From: CAJXZP01 sp963974475
Lineage (GTDB): Bacteria > Bacteroidota > Bacteroidia > Flavobacteriales_G > Salibacteraceae
Assembly: GCA_963974475.1 (NCBI GenBank)
Contig: CAXBCR010000006.1
Span: 117,736-181,735 of the forward strand
Length of the DNA stretch: 64,000 bases
Direction: 5' to 3'
A program made the translations under genes and the position numbers. The notes under the pieces are model-generated. The model worked only from the letters and a program-made list of their open reading frames with translations, did not search any database and had not been told where the DNA came from. Below, one piece after another: positions 44,684 through 53,937 of the stretch (the stretch's first letter is position 1; every line of letters begins with the position of its first letter).

Positions 44684-45439
44684 ATGAACTTTTTAGCAAT
44701 TATTCCAGCCCGATTTGGCTCCACACGTTTAGAAGGTAAACCTTTAGCAGATATTGAAGGTAAAACCATGATTCAACACGTGTATGAACAAGCATCCAAA
44801 GCCATTGACGATGTGTATGTGGCTACCGATGACGCTAGAATTGAAGCAGCGGTTTTAGCATTTGGAGGAAAAGTGGTCATGACTTCTGCAAATCACACTA
44901 CGGGTACGAACCGTTGCTTAGAAGCTTTTGAAAAAGTAAACGCACAGTCTAGCACACCATTTGACGTGGTAATCAACGTACAAGGAGATGAGCCATTATT
45001 AGTCCCCAATCAACTTAAAGAGCTGATGGCGTGTTTTGATGATTCACGAACCGAAATGGCGACTTTGATAACTCCTGTTATCCGAATGGACGATTTGTTT
45101 AATGAAAGTGAGGTTTTTGTGGTTTTCAATAAAGACCAATTTGCTTTATATTTTAGTAGGGAAGTAATTCCACATATCCACGGAATGCATAAAACTAAAT
45201 GGTTAGAAAACAACACTTACCATAAGCATTTAGGCTTGTATGGCTATACGGCAGAAGCATTGAAAACATTTGCGGAATTACCTCAAACCAATTTAGAACT
45301 TACCGAAAGTCTCGAACAAAACCGTTGGATAGAAAATGGGGGGAATATTAAATTAGCCATCACCCAATATGATAGCATTCCAGTAGATACGATTGATGAT
45401 TTAGAACGGGTACGGAAAATTGTGCGAGAGCGAGGCTAA
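44684..45439 (+). CDS. kdsB: 3-deoxy-manno-octulosonate cytidylyltransferase
   Basis: Activates KDO as CMP-KDO for lipopolysaccharide core synthesis. Its 251 residues match the family. The N-terminal nucleotide motif IIPARFGSTRLEGKPLADI and the QGDEPLLVPNQL segment are diagnostic; the C-terminus has GLYGYTAEALKTFAEL and SIPVDTIDDLERV. It indicates a Gram-negative envelope. Its stop directly abuts the stop of the convergent lipoprotein gene. Confidence 0.97.
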   Translation: MNFLAIIPARFGSTRLEGKPLADIEGKTMIQHVYEQASKAIDDVYVATDDARIEAAVLAFGGKVVMTSANHTTGTNRCLEAFEKVNAQSSTPFDVVINVQGDEPLLVPNQLKELMACFDDSRTEMATLITPVIRMDDLFNESEVFVVFNKDQFALYFSREVIPHIHGMHKTKWLENNTYHKHLGLYGYTAEALKTFAELPQTNLELTESLEQNRWIENGGNIKLAITQYDSIPVDTIDDLERVRKIVRERG

Positions 45440-46192
45440 TTACTTTGCCTTCTTTCTTAACACATTACCGACATCGAATACGTTGAAACGTGCGTTTAGA
45501 CTAAAATAAAGTAATGGCCCAGAATAATAATTAAGATAGTCATTATCCAATTTAAAGGGCTGGGTATATTGCATTCTAAACATTATCCATTTATATCCCA
45601 AACCGGCAGTTATAGCTGGCTCAGAAAAAAGATAATTTCGTAATCCAACATCACCTAATTCAAATTCTTCACGAAAGGTTTTTCCATTTGAGCGGTTTAG
45701 GTTTTTTACTTGATTTAAGCTATAATGAAGATTGGTAAATCGGACAGAAAAAGCTAGTTCCACAAAATCATTAGAAAACCCAAAAGAAGGTTGTAAAAAC
45801 TCTCGGTAAACATTCAAATTAAAATATTCACCTCCTGAATTAAGTTTTCCGAAACTAAAACCAAAATTGTTGGCTACTAATACACTCTTACTCACTTTAT
45901 GAAATAAAATCACTTCATTATCCCATATATAATCATGGTCTTTTAGTCGTGGCAAATTATTGTAGGTAGCATTAACTGCCCAATGGTTAGAGATGGCATA
46001 CCCCACACTCACATTTTGAACGTCATTTTCAAATTCCATTCCTGCACCGATGGTCGCATTCACATCTCCCTTTTCCTTAAACTTCATCACGTTTTGTTTG
46101 GTTGCCGCATAATAATACGTGCCACATGACTGGATGCAAAGAACACCCATAGACAAAAGGATAATGGATAAAGAAGTAACAATCGGTTTCAT
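45440..46192 (-). CDS. Outer-membrane-type lipoprotein, function unknown
   Basis: A 250-residue predicted lipoprotein: signal sequence MKPIVTSLSIILLSMGVLCIQ followed by a lipobox Cys (QSCGTYYY). The body alternates strands rich in aromatic residues and ends in a barrel-like strand (YFSLNARFNVF). It resembles porin-type outer-membrane proteins. ATG 46192 is used because it starts the signal peptide; the alternative at 46216 overlaps the -7 box (46214-46221). No family is recognised. Confidence 0.7.
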   Translation of the reverse strand: MKPIVTSLSIILLSMGVLCIQSCGTYYYAATKQNVMKFKEKGDVNATIGAGMEFENDVQNVSVGYAISNHWAVNATYNNLPRLKDHDYIWDNEVILFHKVSKSVLVANNFGFSFGKLNSGGEYFNLNVYREFLQPSFGFSNDFVELAFSVRFTNLHYSLNQVKNLNRSNGKTFREEFELGDVGLRNYLFSEPAITAGLGYKWIMFRMQYTQPFKLDNDYLNYYSGPLLYFSLNARFNVFDVGNVLRKKAK

Positions 46193-46213
46193 AAAAAATC
46201 TTATAAGTCGATT

Positions 46214-46221
46214 CAAATCTA
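46214..46221 (-). promoter_or_regulatory. -7 box for the outer-membrane lipoprotein gene
   Basis: CAAATCTA is TAGATTTG on the minus strand, 21 nt upstream of ATG 46192. Confidence 0.5.
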
Positions 46222-46310
46222 AAACAAATACGCTAACCGATGAATGAACCCATGTTAAGTAAATATTTAAATAAATTCACAAATTCATTTTTACGACCAA
46301 AAACAAACCC

Positions 46311-46318
46311 TACATTTG
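46311..46318 (+). promoter_or_regulatory. -7 box for the TPP-riboswitch transcript
   Basis: TACATTTG lies just before the riboswitch; the transcript is predicted to start near 46323. Confidence 0.65.
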
Positions 46319-46325
46319 CGGCCAT

Positions 46326-46411
46326 TATTCGGGGTGCCTTTCAGGCTGAGATTACACCCGTTCCCATTTTGGGGATATACCTGATCCAGGTAATGCTGGC
46401 GTAGGTAAATG
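46326..46411 (+). ncRNA. TPP (thiamine pyrophosphate) riboswitch
   Basis: The THI element consensus is clear: GGGGTGCC (46331), CAGGCTGAGA (46342-46351), ACACCCG, ACCTGATCCAGGTAATGC (46379-46396) and GGCGTAGG. It binds TPP and represses expression when the cofactor is plentiful. No intrinsic terminator is evident between it and the TonB receptor start at 46472, so control of translation initiation is more likely than attenuation. Confidence 0.96.
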
Positions 46412-46471
46412 TTTTCATCTCATATTTCCGAATACGTATATTTTTTTATTAATCATTCTAAATTATTAGAA

Positions 46472-48946
46472 ATGCGTATTTCATTTATTAAACTATTACC
46501 CATTCTATTTGCGGTAATTATTCAGGCAACGGCATTTGGCCAATCTGCCCATTATTCAATATCCGGAAAAGTTACGGATGCACAATCAAACCCATTATCT
46601 GGGGCAACAGTAAAAATCAAAGACACCTTTACAGGGGCAATTACTAATGTAAACGGTGATTTTTTTCTTAAAAGTGTACCTAATGGAACCATTACTTTAG
46701 CGGTTTCATACATTGGCTTTGCTACCCAGACCAAGGAATTAAAGATCACCGGTAATGTTAGCGGAATTACTTTTAAGATGGTGGAAGAAACCTTAATCGC
46801 TAAAGATTTTGTGGTTACCGCCAATAAGACGAATGACAAGACCCCCATGGCAGTCCAAAACTTGGACAGCATGTATTTAGCCAACAACAATTTAGGGCAA
46901 GATTTGTCAATCGTTATGGAACACGCCACATCGGTAGTTAGCACCAGCGATGCAGGAAATGGCGTGGGCTATACTGCCATGCGAATTCGTGGTAGTGATG
47001 CTACTCGGGTTAACGTTACCATTAATGGTATTCCTTTAAACAATCCCGAATCACAAGGCACTTTCTTTGTCAACATGCCAGATTTCACCTCATCAGTGAA
47101 TACAATAGAAATACAGCGAGGTGTAGGAACTTCTACCAACGGTGCAGCATCTTTTGGAGGGTCGGTAAATATCAATACCACCGAATTGCAGAAAGAAGCC
47201 TATGGTAAATATGCCTTTGGCATGGGCTCTTTTAACACTCTTAAAAATACCCTAGCATTTGGAACTGGTTTAACCAAAAATGGATTCGCATTTGACGGGC
47301 GTTTATCATTAATAAGTAGCGATGGTTACATTGATAGAGCTTCATCCGACCTAAAATCTTATTACGCTAAAGGAGGCTATTACGGGAAAAAATTCTCTGC
47401 AAAATTTATCACTTTTGGAGGAAACGAACGTACCTACCAAGCGTGGAATGGAGTGCCTTTAGATTCTATTAATGGGGAAAGCAGTCGTAAATTTAATAAA
47501 TACGACTACCCCGACCAAGTGGATGATTACACTCAAACACATTATCAATTGCACCTGAATTATGCCATTAATTCAAATTGGAAAGCAAACGTTTCTGGCT
47601 TTTATATTTTAGGCAAGGGCTTTTATGAACAATATAAAGGCACCGAGTATAACGGAAGTAAGCGCCAAAAATTCACTGATTATGGCTTGCAAAATGTAAT
47701 TATCGGAGGTGATACCATTACCAAAACCAATCTAGTAAGACGCAGATGGCTGGACAATACTTTTGCCGGTGGAATCTTCAACTTCAATTATACTAAAAAC
47801 AAACTTGATATGGTTTTTGGCGGTGGTTACAACCAATATGAGGGGTACCATTATGGAGAAATTATTTGGGCTGAATATGCATCAGGTATGAATAAAGACC
47901 AACGGTACTATGATAACAAAGGAGTGAAAAAGGACTTAAATTTTTACACCAAAGCAACCTATGCGGTAAACGACAAATTGCAAGTTTATGGAGATATTCA
48001 ATACCGTAAAGTTGATTATTTGGTAACCGGTATTGATAACGACCTCAGAACACTTTCGGTAGATACAACACTTCAATTTATCAATCCAAAAGCTGGACTA
48101 ACCTTCGATTTAAATAATGAATCCCGAGTGTATGGATCATTTGCGGTAGCTAACCATGAGCCAAATAGAAGCGATTACATTGACGCGAAACCAGGCGTAA
48201 TTCCAAGCCCTGAAACAATGTATGACTATGAATTGGGCTACAAGTATGCGAAAAATAAATTTTCAGCTAGTGCAAACGGTTATTACATGGATTATCGTGA
48301 CCAATTAGTTTTAACAGGAGCCATTAATGATGTGGGTGGGGCCGTGAGACAAAATGTAGCGAATAGTTACCGAATGGGGATTGAATTGGAATTAGGCTAC
48401 CGTATCACCAAGGAGTTAACTTGGAGTGTAAACGGAACATTTAGTCAAAACAAAATCAAAGAATACACCCAATTTGTAGATAATTGGGCCGGAGAACAAT
48501 CGCAATACAAATTAACCAATACGGATATTGCATTTTCGCCCAATATTATTGCTGGTAGTTTAATTTCCTATAAACGAACCCTTTTCACCACTACCGATGA
48601 AATTGGTATTGCTTTAATATCTAAATATGTGGGAGAACAATATTTTGATAATACGAAAAGTAATGAACGGAAATTGGATGGCTATTTTACCAACGATGTT
48701 CGGTTAACCTATGTGCTTTCCAACTTCGGAATAAACAAACTAAGTTTCAATTTTACAGCTAAGAATGTGTTTAATACATTATACGTAAACAACGCATGGT
48801 CCTACACATTTGAAAGTCCTGGTTATGATCCTTCTGCGGATGACATTTACGTAAATAAATCATCCAAAACAGACGCATACAATATGGCAGGCTATTTTCC
48901 TCAAGCGGGAGTTAACTTTTTGCTAGGGCTAACACTTGATTTCTAA
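46472..48946 (+). CDS. TonB-dependent outer-membrane receptor, TPP-regulated (probable thiamine uptake)
   Basis: An 824-residue barrel receptor. It has a signal peptide (about 1-24, FGQ), then a carboxypeptidase-regulatory-like domain (YSISGKVTDAQSNPLSGATV), a plug with QNLDSMYLANNNLGQDLS and RIRGSDATRVNVTINGIPL, and a 22-strand barrel ending HLLGLTLDF-like FLLGLTLDF. The upstream TPP riboswitch makes thiamine, or a thiamine precursor, the likely cargo; that link is inferred from regulation. The energy comes from TonB-ExbBD. ATG 46472 opens the signal peptide. It is monocistronic with a terminator. Confidence 0.92.
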   Translation: MRISFIKLLPILFAVIIQATAFGQSAHYSISGKVTDAQSNPLSGATVKIKDTFTGAITNVNGDFFLKSVPNGTITLAVSYIGFATQTKELKITGNVSGITFKMVEETLIAKDFVVTANKTNDKTPMAVQNLDSMYLANNNLGQDLSIVMEHATSVVSTSDAGNGVGYTAMRIRGSDATRVNVTINGIPLNNPESQGTFFVNMPDFTSSVNTIEIQRGVGTSTNGAASFGGSVNINTTELQKEAYGKYAFGMGSFNTLKNTLAFGTGLTKNGFAFDGRLSLISSDGYIDRASSDLKSYYAKGGYYGKKFSAKFITFGGNERTYQAWNGVPLDSINGESSRKFNKYDYPDQVDDYTQTHYQLHLNYAINSNWKANVSGFYILGKGFYEQYKGTEYNGSKRQKFTDYGLQNVIIGGDTITKTNLVRRRWLDNTFAGGIFNFNYTKNKLDMVFGGGYNQYEGYHYGEIIWAEYASGMNKDQRYYDNKGVKKDLNFYTKATYAVNDKLQVYGDIQYRKVDYLVTGIDNDLRTLSVDTTLQFINPKAGLTFDLNNESRVYGSFAVANHEPNRSDYIDAKPGVIPSPETMYDYELGYKYAKNKFSASANGYYMDYRDQLVLTGAINDVGGAVRQNVANSYRMGIELELGYRITKELTWSVNGTFSQNKIKEYTQFVDNWAGEQSQYKLTNTDIAFSPNIIAGSLISYKRTLFTTTDEIGIALISKYVGEQYFDNTKSNERKLDGYFTNDVRLTYVLSNFGINKLSFNFTAKNVFNTLYVNNAWSYTFESPGYDPSADDIYVNKSSKTDAYNMAGYFPQAGVNFLLGLTLDF

Positions 48947-48965
48947 TTAAACCGTTTTCTAATCT

Positions 48966-49001
48966 AAGCCTCATTTTCTTATGGAAATGGGGCTTTTTTT
49001 A
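48966..49001 (+). terminator. Terminator after the TonB receptor gene
   Basis: An 11-bp stem, AAGCCTCATTT with AAATGGGGCTT (one G-U pair), is followed by a run of T's. Confidence 0.85.
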
Positions 49002-49039
49002 TCCCTCTTCCCTACTTACTTTAGCACCAAATAGAAGTT

Positions 49040-49507
49040 ATGGATTCAAACAGTGAGATAATAAACAGATTCTACACCGCCTTTCAAAGCAAGAATGCTG
49101 AAGGAATGGTAAAGTTTTATGCCAACAACATCACTTTTGAAGACCCTGCATTTGGTAAATTAAATGGAGAAGATGCTAAAAACATGTGGCGAATGCTCTG
49201 TGCCAATTCCTCTGACCTTGAACTGGAGTTTCAAATAACGAGTTCAAATGGAAATCAGGTGACCGCTCATTGGGAAGCAAAATACACTTTTTCAAAAACG
49301 GGGAGAAAAGTCCATAACAAGATTGACGCTACCTTTTTTATAGCGAATAATGAAATAATATCACACGTAGATCAGTTTGATTTATGGTCATGGAGTCAAC
49401 AAGCCATGGGCCTTACCGGATTTTTACTTGGTTGGAGTGATTTTTTTAGAAAAAAATTACAAAAAACCACACATCAAACGCTTGCAAAATACACGTCAAA
49501 ATCCTGA
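49040..49507 (+). CDS. NTF2-like (SnoaL-type) family protein
   Basis: A 155-residue protein with the NTF2-like fold: NRFYTAFQSKNAEGMVKFYANNITFEDPAFG at the N-terminus, and HWEAKYTFSKTGRKVHNKIDATFFIANNEIISHVDQFDLW in the body. Members of this superfamily bind or transform small ligands, or serve as scaffolds. There is no signal peptide. It comes after a terminator and before an unrelated gene, so context gives no clue to its function. Confidence 0.85.
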   Translation: MDSNSEIINRFYTAFQSKNAEGMVKFYANNITFEDPAFGKLNGEDAKNMWRMLCANSSDLELEFQITSSNGNQVTAHWEAKYTFSKTGRKVHNKIDATFFIANNEIISHVDQFDLWSWSQQAMGLTGFLLGWSDFFRKKLQKTTHQTLAKYTSKS

Positions 49508-49607
49508 TTTACCGAATTTTATTAGGCAATTAACAATATTATCAAATTGTTAATAACGATGTTAACAACGTTTTCGAAACAGTTGAAAACTCAACTCCTT
49601 CCGCGAA

Positions 49608-49615
49608 TAAGTTTG
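49608..49615 (+). promoter_or_regulatory. -7 box upstream of the 180-aa hypothetical gene
   Basis: TAAGTTTG matches fully. TTG at 49583-49585 gives a possible -33 box with a 22-nt spacer. The leader to ATG 49659 is about 38 nt. Confidence 0.5.
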
Positions 49616-49658
49616 TAGGAGCAACAGAACTGAAAAGTTCCACCATAAGCAAAAATGA

Positions 49659-50201
49659 ATGTTTAGCGTTTTTTTTAAAAAGAAAATTACAGAAGATAAG
49701 TTAATGGACTATTTCGTCATTTCGACTGTAAAAATGGTAGATGACGCATTTGAAGATGTTGCTGAAATAATTTCTTGTGATCCAGAATTTAAAACACGCC
49801 CCATTATTTCTAAAACTCACAGTGATCCATTTTTATGGATTGTGATTGCGGGTAATTTGAATTTTATTCCTCGTTATTTTAACGACTACCAAGACATTCG
49901 ATTAGCTGAAAGTGCAAATAGAAAATTTGCCAGAGTATTGGATGTTCCCTTAGATATTTTCAAATCAGAAATAAAAAAATACAACCAGCTTTTTTCTAGG
50001 TTAAACCATCCTTCCAAAAACACGCTTTACGCAATGTCTAAAGCGGTTTTTAATAAGTACCATTTAGGTCAATTCCAAGATGAATACTTTAAAAAAATGG
50101 ATGCTCCAAACCCTGTTTTCTTAAAAAGACTGGATGCCATTATGGAGGAATTTATTTTTGACTGGGAACAATTTGTAGACGATTTTAAAATCGTAGAATA
50201 A
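49659..50201 (+). CDS. Hypothetical protein
   Basis: A 180-residue soluble protein with no signal peptide and no recognised domain. It is rich in Lys, Phe and Asp. Possible conserved segments are VDDAFEDVAEIISCDPEFKT, WIVIAGNLNFIPRYF and ESANRKFARVLDVPLDIF. The ATG at 49659 lies downstream of a good -7 box. It is convergent with the glycosyltransferase gene. I have no basis for a function. Confidence 0.75.
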   Translation: MFSVFFKKKITEDKLMDYFVISTVKMVDDAFEDVAEIISCDPEFKTRPIISKTHSDPFLWIVIAGNLNFIPRYFNDYQDIRLAESANRKFARVLDVPLDIFKSEIKKYNQLFSRLNHPSKNTLYAMSKAVFNKYHLGQFQDEYFKKMDAPNPVFLKRLDAIMEEFIFDWEQFVDDFKIVE

Positions 50202-50249
50202 CAGTCTACCTTACATTTTTTACCCTTATTACCATTCTTTCGATAGATT

Positions 50250-51260
50250 CTAACAAAAAAAGAAATAATCAGTCATAGCGGCTTTATTTCTAGTTTCAAA
50301 AAAATTTCTTATTTCCGTTTGTGCCTTCGGGTTTGCCACGGTAATAATATTCTGCGCATTCTCCAATTCATCAATCACCTGAAAACCCAACATGGTTTCA
50401 CCGTATATTTCTTTCCCAATTTTTTTTGGGTTATCACATACCCAATGAAATTTTACATCCAAAGCAATAAGGTTTTTGGCGATTGATTTTCCTTTGGCCC
50501 CTGCACCCCAAACTACTAATGGTTTAGACTCAATTCGGTGTAATTTTAAAAAATATTTCAGTTTTAAATCCATAAAAGTATTATCCGCATAATTTTTATC
50601 GGTTCGAGAAGCCCGAGAAGGATAATCGCGCCATAAATGCAATAATTCATTACTTGGTATACACTTTATGCTATTTTCGAAAAACCTAAATACTAAATCA
50701 TAATCTTCTGGATATTGATTGGGTGTAAAAGCGCCACAAAGCTCAAAATCCGAACGATGCATCATCCAACAGGGAGAAGGAATAACACATTCTTTATACA
50801 AGTCTTGGTAATTAATTCCAGTTTCAGTAAGATGATTTAGCCAATTTTCATACAATCGAAATCCATCACCTATTCCTTTATCCGAAAAGTATTTCACTTT
50901 CCCTAAAGCCAAGTGTCCTCGACCAAAACGTTGTAAATCGGACACCATACGGGCCAATTTTTCGGGTTTCATTATATCATCCGAATCCATACGGGTAATC
51001 AATTCACCGCTGCTATACGCATAAGCTTCGCGTAAAGCAGTAATAATACCCGAGTTGGGATTACTAAACCATTTAATACGTTCATCCCTTTCAGCAAAGG
51101 ATTTTACAATATTCAAACTTTCATCTGTAGAATGATCATCTACAATAAGTAATTCCCAATTAGTATACGACTGATTCACAACCGAATTCAGCATTTCATC
51201 TAAAAATGCTTCCGTATTTTTAAAAGGAGTTACAATGCTAACTAGCGGAAAGGTATCCAC
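50250..51260 (-). CDS. Family 2 glycosyltransferase with C-terminal Rossmann-like domain
   Basis: A 336-residue protein. The N-terminal GT-A domain shows VSIVTPFKNTEAFLDEMLNSVVNQSY, the LLIVDDHSTDES nucleotide-binding loop and the DXD motif RMDSDDI. Its last ~90 residues (SKPLVVWGAGAKGKSIAKNL, then KFHWVCDNPKKIGKEIYG) form a compact glycine-rich Rossmann-like unit reminiscent of the N-terminal domain of PglD-type sugar acyltransferases. The fusion is uncommon. It probably acts on cell-surface glycans. It lies 2 bp after lhgO. Confidence 0.88.
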   Translation of the reverse strand: MDTFPLVSIVTPFKNTEAFLDEMLNSVVNQSYTNWELLIVDDHSTDESLNIVKSFAERDERIKWFSNPNSGIITALREAYAYSSGELITRMDSDDIMKPEKLARMVSDLQRFGRGHLALGKVKYFSDKGIGDGFRLYENWLNHLTETGINYQDLYKECVIPSPCWMMHRSDFELCGAFTPNQYPEDYDLVFRFFENSIKCIPSNELLHLWRDYPSRASRTDKNYADNTFMDLKLKYFLKLHRIESKPLVVWGAGAKGKSIAKNLIALDVKFHWVCDNPKKIGKEIYGETMLGFQVIDELENAQNIITVANPKAQTEIRNFFETRNKAAMTDYFFFC

Positions 51261-51262
51261 CC

Positions 51263-52480
51263 TTATTTTTTTAATCCGAAGTGTTCTTCGGCCATGTGCA
51301 TAATGTCATCACCAATAGCCATACATGCTGTAGCAGCAGGAGATGGAGCATTTAGAACGTGGATTGAATGCTCATTTTTCACAATTCTAAAGTCATCCTT
51401 TGTATCTCCGTCTTGGCGCATTAATAACGCACGAACACCAGACCCACCCGGCCTAATATCATCCATGGTTAAAGAAGGCATCATGCGTTGAAGCGTTTTC
51501 AGGAATAAGCGTTTTGAAAATGCTCTACGTTGTTCGTCAATACCAAATTTGATATTTTTCATAAACATTTTCCAAGTTCCTGCGTAACTTAAAGCATCAA
51601 AAGTATCTTTTAAACTAAAATCAGTTCGCTTATACCCTTCTCTTTTAAAAGTGAACACCGCTGAAGGGCCACATTCGGTAGGCCCACTTGTCATACGCGT
51701 AAAATGCACTCCTAAAAACGGAAATGCAGGATCAGGCACTGGATAGATTAAGTTTTTCACCTTGTGTTTGGCTTGATCGGTTAGGTAATAGTAATCACCT
51801 CTAAACCCCACCACACGTTCTTTTAACGCTACACCATCTTTTTTTGCCAATCGGTCGGCATGCAATCCTCCGCAAACAATAAATTTCTTAGTTTGATATT
51901 CCGATTTATCGGTAATCAATTTATTACTGTCTGAATCTTTCACAAAATCCAACGCTGTTTCGCCTAAAACAATTTTACTCTCTGGATTTATTTCAATCAC
52001 CAAGGAAGCCATTTTATTGGTCACTCCCACATAATCGATAATTCCAGTTTGAGGTACCCAAAGTCCTGCTATTGCTTCTACTTCCGGTTCAATTTCTTTA
52101 ATTTCTTCACGGGTAAGTTTCTTGACTCCGGTTAATCCATTTTTAATTCCATTATCTAGAATTTTATCCATATGTGGTAATTCACTTTCGGATACTGCCG
52201 CAATTACCTTACCGCATACGTCATAATCAACACCATATTTTTCAGCAAAAGCCACAATTTCTTCACGACCTTTCATACAGTTTCTAGCCTTATGGCTTCC
52301 AGGAGTATAATATAAACCTGAATGAATCACCCCTGAATTATGACCAGTTTGGTGAGCTGAAAGACTTTGCTCCTTCTCTACTAATAAGAGTTTTAAATTA
52401 GGATAATTTTTTTGAATTTTATACGCGGTTGCCACTCCTACGATTCCTCCACCCACGATGGTAATATCAAACTGTGTCAT
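51263..52480 (-). CDS. lhgO: L-2-hydroxyglutarate oxidase
   Basis: FAD enzyme that oxidises L-2-hydroxyglutarate to 2-oxoglutarate. It has 405 residues. The N-terminal TIVGGGIVGVATAYKI, followed by EKEQSLSAHQTGHNSGVIHSGLYY, is typical of the L2HGDH/LhgO family of the DAO superfamily; the C-terminal HVLNAPSPAATACMAIGDDI binds FAD. The family identity is strong, though the physiological substrate could differ. It is followed 2 bp later by the GT2 gene. A -7 box lies 18 nt upstream (52499-52506). Confidence 0.93.
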   Translation of the reverse strand: MTQFDITIVGGGIVGVATAYKIQKNYPNLKLLLVEKEQSLSAHQTGHNSGVIHSGLYYTPGSHKARNCMKGREEIVAFAEKYGVDYDVCGKVIAAVSESELPHMDKILDNGIKNGLTGVKKLTREEIKEIEPEVEAIAGLWVPQTGIIDYVGVTNKMASLVIEINPESKIVLGETALDFVKDSDSNKLITDKSEYQTKKFIVCGGLHADRLAKKDGVALKERVVGFRGDYYYLTDQAKHKVKNLIYPVPDPAFPFLGVHFTRMTSGPTECGPSAVFTFKREGYKRTDFSLKDTFDALSYAGTWKMFMKNIKFGIDEQRRAFSKRLFLKTLQRMMPSLTMDDIRPGGSGVRALLMRQDGDTKDDFRIVKNEHSIHVLNAPSPAATACMAIGDDIMHMAEEHFGLKK

Positions 52481-52498
52481 TAGATTTTATTTAAGCCG

Positions 52499-52506
52499 CA
52501 AATTTA
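52499..52506 (-). promoter_or_regulatory. -7 box for lhgO
   Basis: CAAATTTA is TAAATTTG on the minus strand, 18 nt before the ATG at 52480. Confidence 0.5.
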
Positions 52507-52545
52507 AAGAATACCAGAAGTATAACGCCATAAACAAACAGAGAT

Positions 52546-53856
52546 TTACTCCTGGTTAAAATCGTATTTAACACGACTCATAACTACAACAGCCGCGATA
52601 AAGAACACTGCTAAAAACAATGCTGAATTATGCATATCACCAGTAAAACCTTCTATAAAACCAAAGAAGAATGTCCCAATTACAATGGCCAACTTTTCGG
52701 TAACATCAAAAAAGCTAAAAAATGTAGTATGCTCACCCACAGATGGTAGCATTTTAGAATAGGTGGACCGAGCCAAAGATTGAATTCCTCCCATTACCAA
52801 TCCAACAAGACCTCCCATAGCATAAAACTTATACGTAACATTTGGGTCATCGCCTTGCAGACTCCAAGCTATAACAGAAATTAGAGACCAAACGATTAAT
52901 GCCAGAATTAAAGCTTTTATATTACCAATTTTTCCAGATAGGTAGGAAAACAATTGCGACCCTGCAATGGCCAAAAATTGAATAATTAAAATAGAAATAA
53001 TCATATTCTCAGAGGCTAAACCCAACACTTTGGTACCAAAAGGTGCCGCTAAAAGAATAATGGTTTGAACCCCTGTACTCAACAGAAAGAATCCCACTAA
53101 AAAGGTTTTTATTCCATCCATTTCCGCAAACTTATGGTAAGTCTTTAGTAATTGTTTGTATCCATCAGAAATATGATGCGACTTTATTTTCACCTTACTC
53201 CCTGATTTAGGCAACCCATTAAAAGTAATTTGTGCAAATCCAGCCCACCAAATAGCTACAATTACAAAGCTTATTCGAGTGGCCATACCCGCATCTGGAA
53301 TTCCAAACACATCATAATTTTGAATAAACAACATCATCAAGATCATTAACAAAGAGCTTCCAAAATATCCCATTGCAAATCCTCTCCCACTTACCACATC
53401 TTGGTCCTTTTTAGGAACAATTTCGGGTAAATATGCATTGTAAAAAACCTGACTACCCCAGAAACCGACACTCGCAATGATGGTTCCCAGAATACCAATC
53501 CAAAGCGTATCTACTCCATCGAAAAAGAAAAGCATGGCTACCGCACCTGCTCCCATATAGCAGAATTGTTTTAAAAACTCCTTTTTTCTAGCCGATAAAT
53601 CCGCAATTCCTGAAAGAACTGGAGAAAGTATCACTACAATAAAAAAGGAAAACGATAAAGCGTAGGAATACAATACGGTATTCACGAATTCAAATCCTAA
53701 AAAACTAACGGTATCGGAAGTTTCCGTGCTGGTAACAGAAGCATAATAAATAGGAAATATTGCGGTCGAAATAACCAACGAATAAACGGAGTTAGCCCAG
53801 TCGTAGAACATCCATGCCTTTGCGGGTTTTGAGAATCTTGGTTTCTTTTCTTGCAT
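52546..53856 (-). CDS. MFS transporter, UMF1/Atg22-like family
   Basis: A 436-residue inner-membrane protein with about 12 predicted TM helices. The N-terminal AWMFYDWANSVYSLVISTAIFP is the UMF1 signature, and LSARKKEFLKQFCYMG and GLVMGGIQSLARSTYSKMLP match the family. The fungal relative Atg22 exports amino acids from vacuoles; the bacterial substrate is unknown. It is monocistronic, upstream of the OmpA-type gene's terminator. Confidence 0.92.
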   Translation of the reverse strand: MQEKKPRFSKPAKAWMFYDWANSVYSLVISTAIFPIYYASVTSTETSDTVSFLGFEFVNTVLYSYALSFSFFIVVILSPVLSGIADLSARKKEFLKQFCYMGAGAVAMLFFFDGVDTLWIGILGTIIASVGFWGSQVFYNAYLPEIVPKKDQDVVSGRGFAMGYFGSSLLMILMMLFIQNYDVFGIPDAGMATRISFVIVAIWWAGFAQITFNGLPKSGSKVKIKSHHISDGYKQLLKTYHKFAEMDGIKTFLVGFFLLSTGVQTIILLAAPFGTKVLGLASENMIISILIIQFLAIAGSQLFSYLSGKIGNIKALILALIVWSLISVIAWSLQGDDPNVTYKFYAMGGLVGLVMGGIQSLARSTYSKMLPSVGEHTTFFSFFDVTEKLAIVIGTFFFGFIEGFTGDMHNSALFLAVFFIAAVVVMSRVKYDFNQE

Positions 53857-53888
53857 CCTACGAAGCTATTTAAAAAACAATGCAACAC

Positions 53889-53915
53889 AAAAAAAGCGAC
53901 CCGAAAGTCGCTTTT
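53889..53915 (-). terminator. Terminator after the OmpA-type gene (minus strand)
   Basis: AAAAGCGAC and GTCGCTTTT form a 9-bp stem with a 6-nt loop. The run of A's on the plus strand becomes a U-tract on the minus-strand transcript. Confidence 0.8.
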
Positions 53916-53937
53916 AAAAATCATTAATTAACCTATG

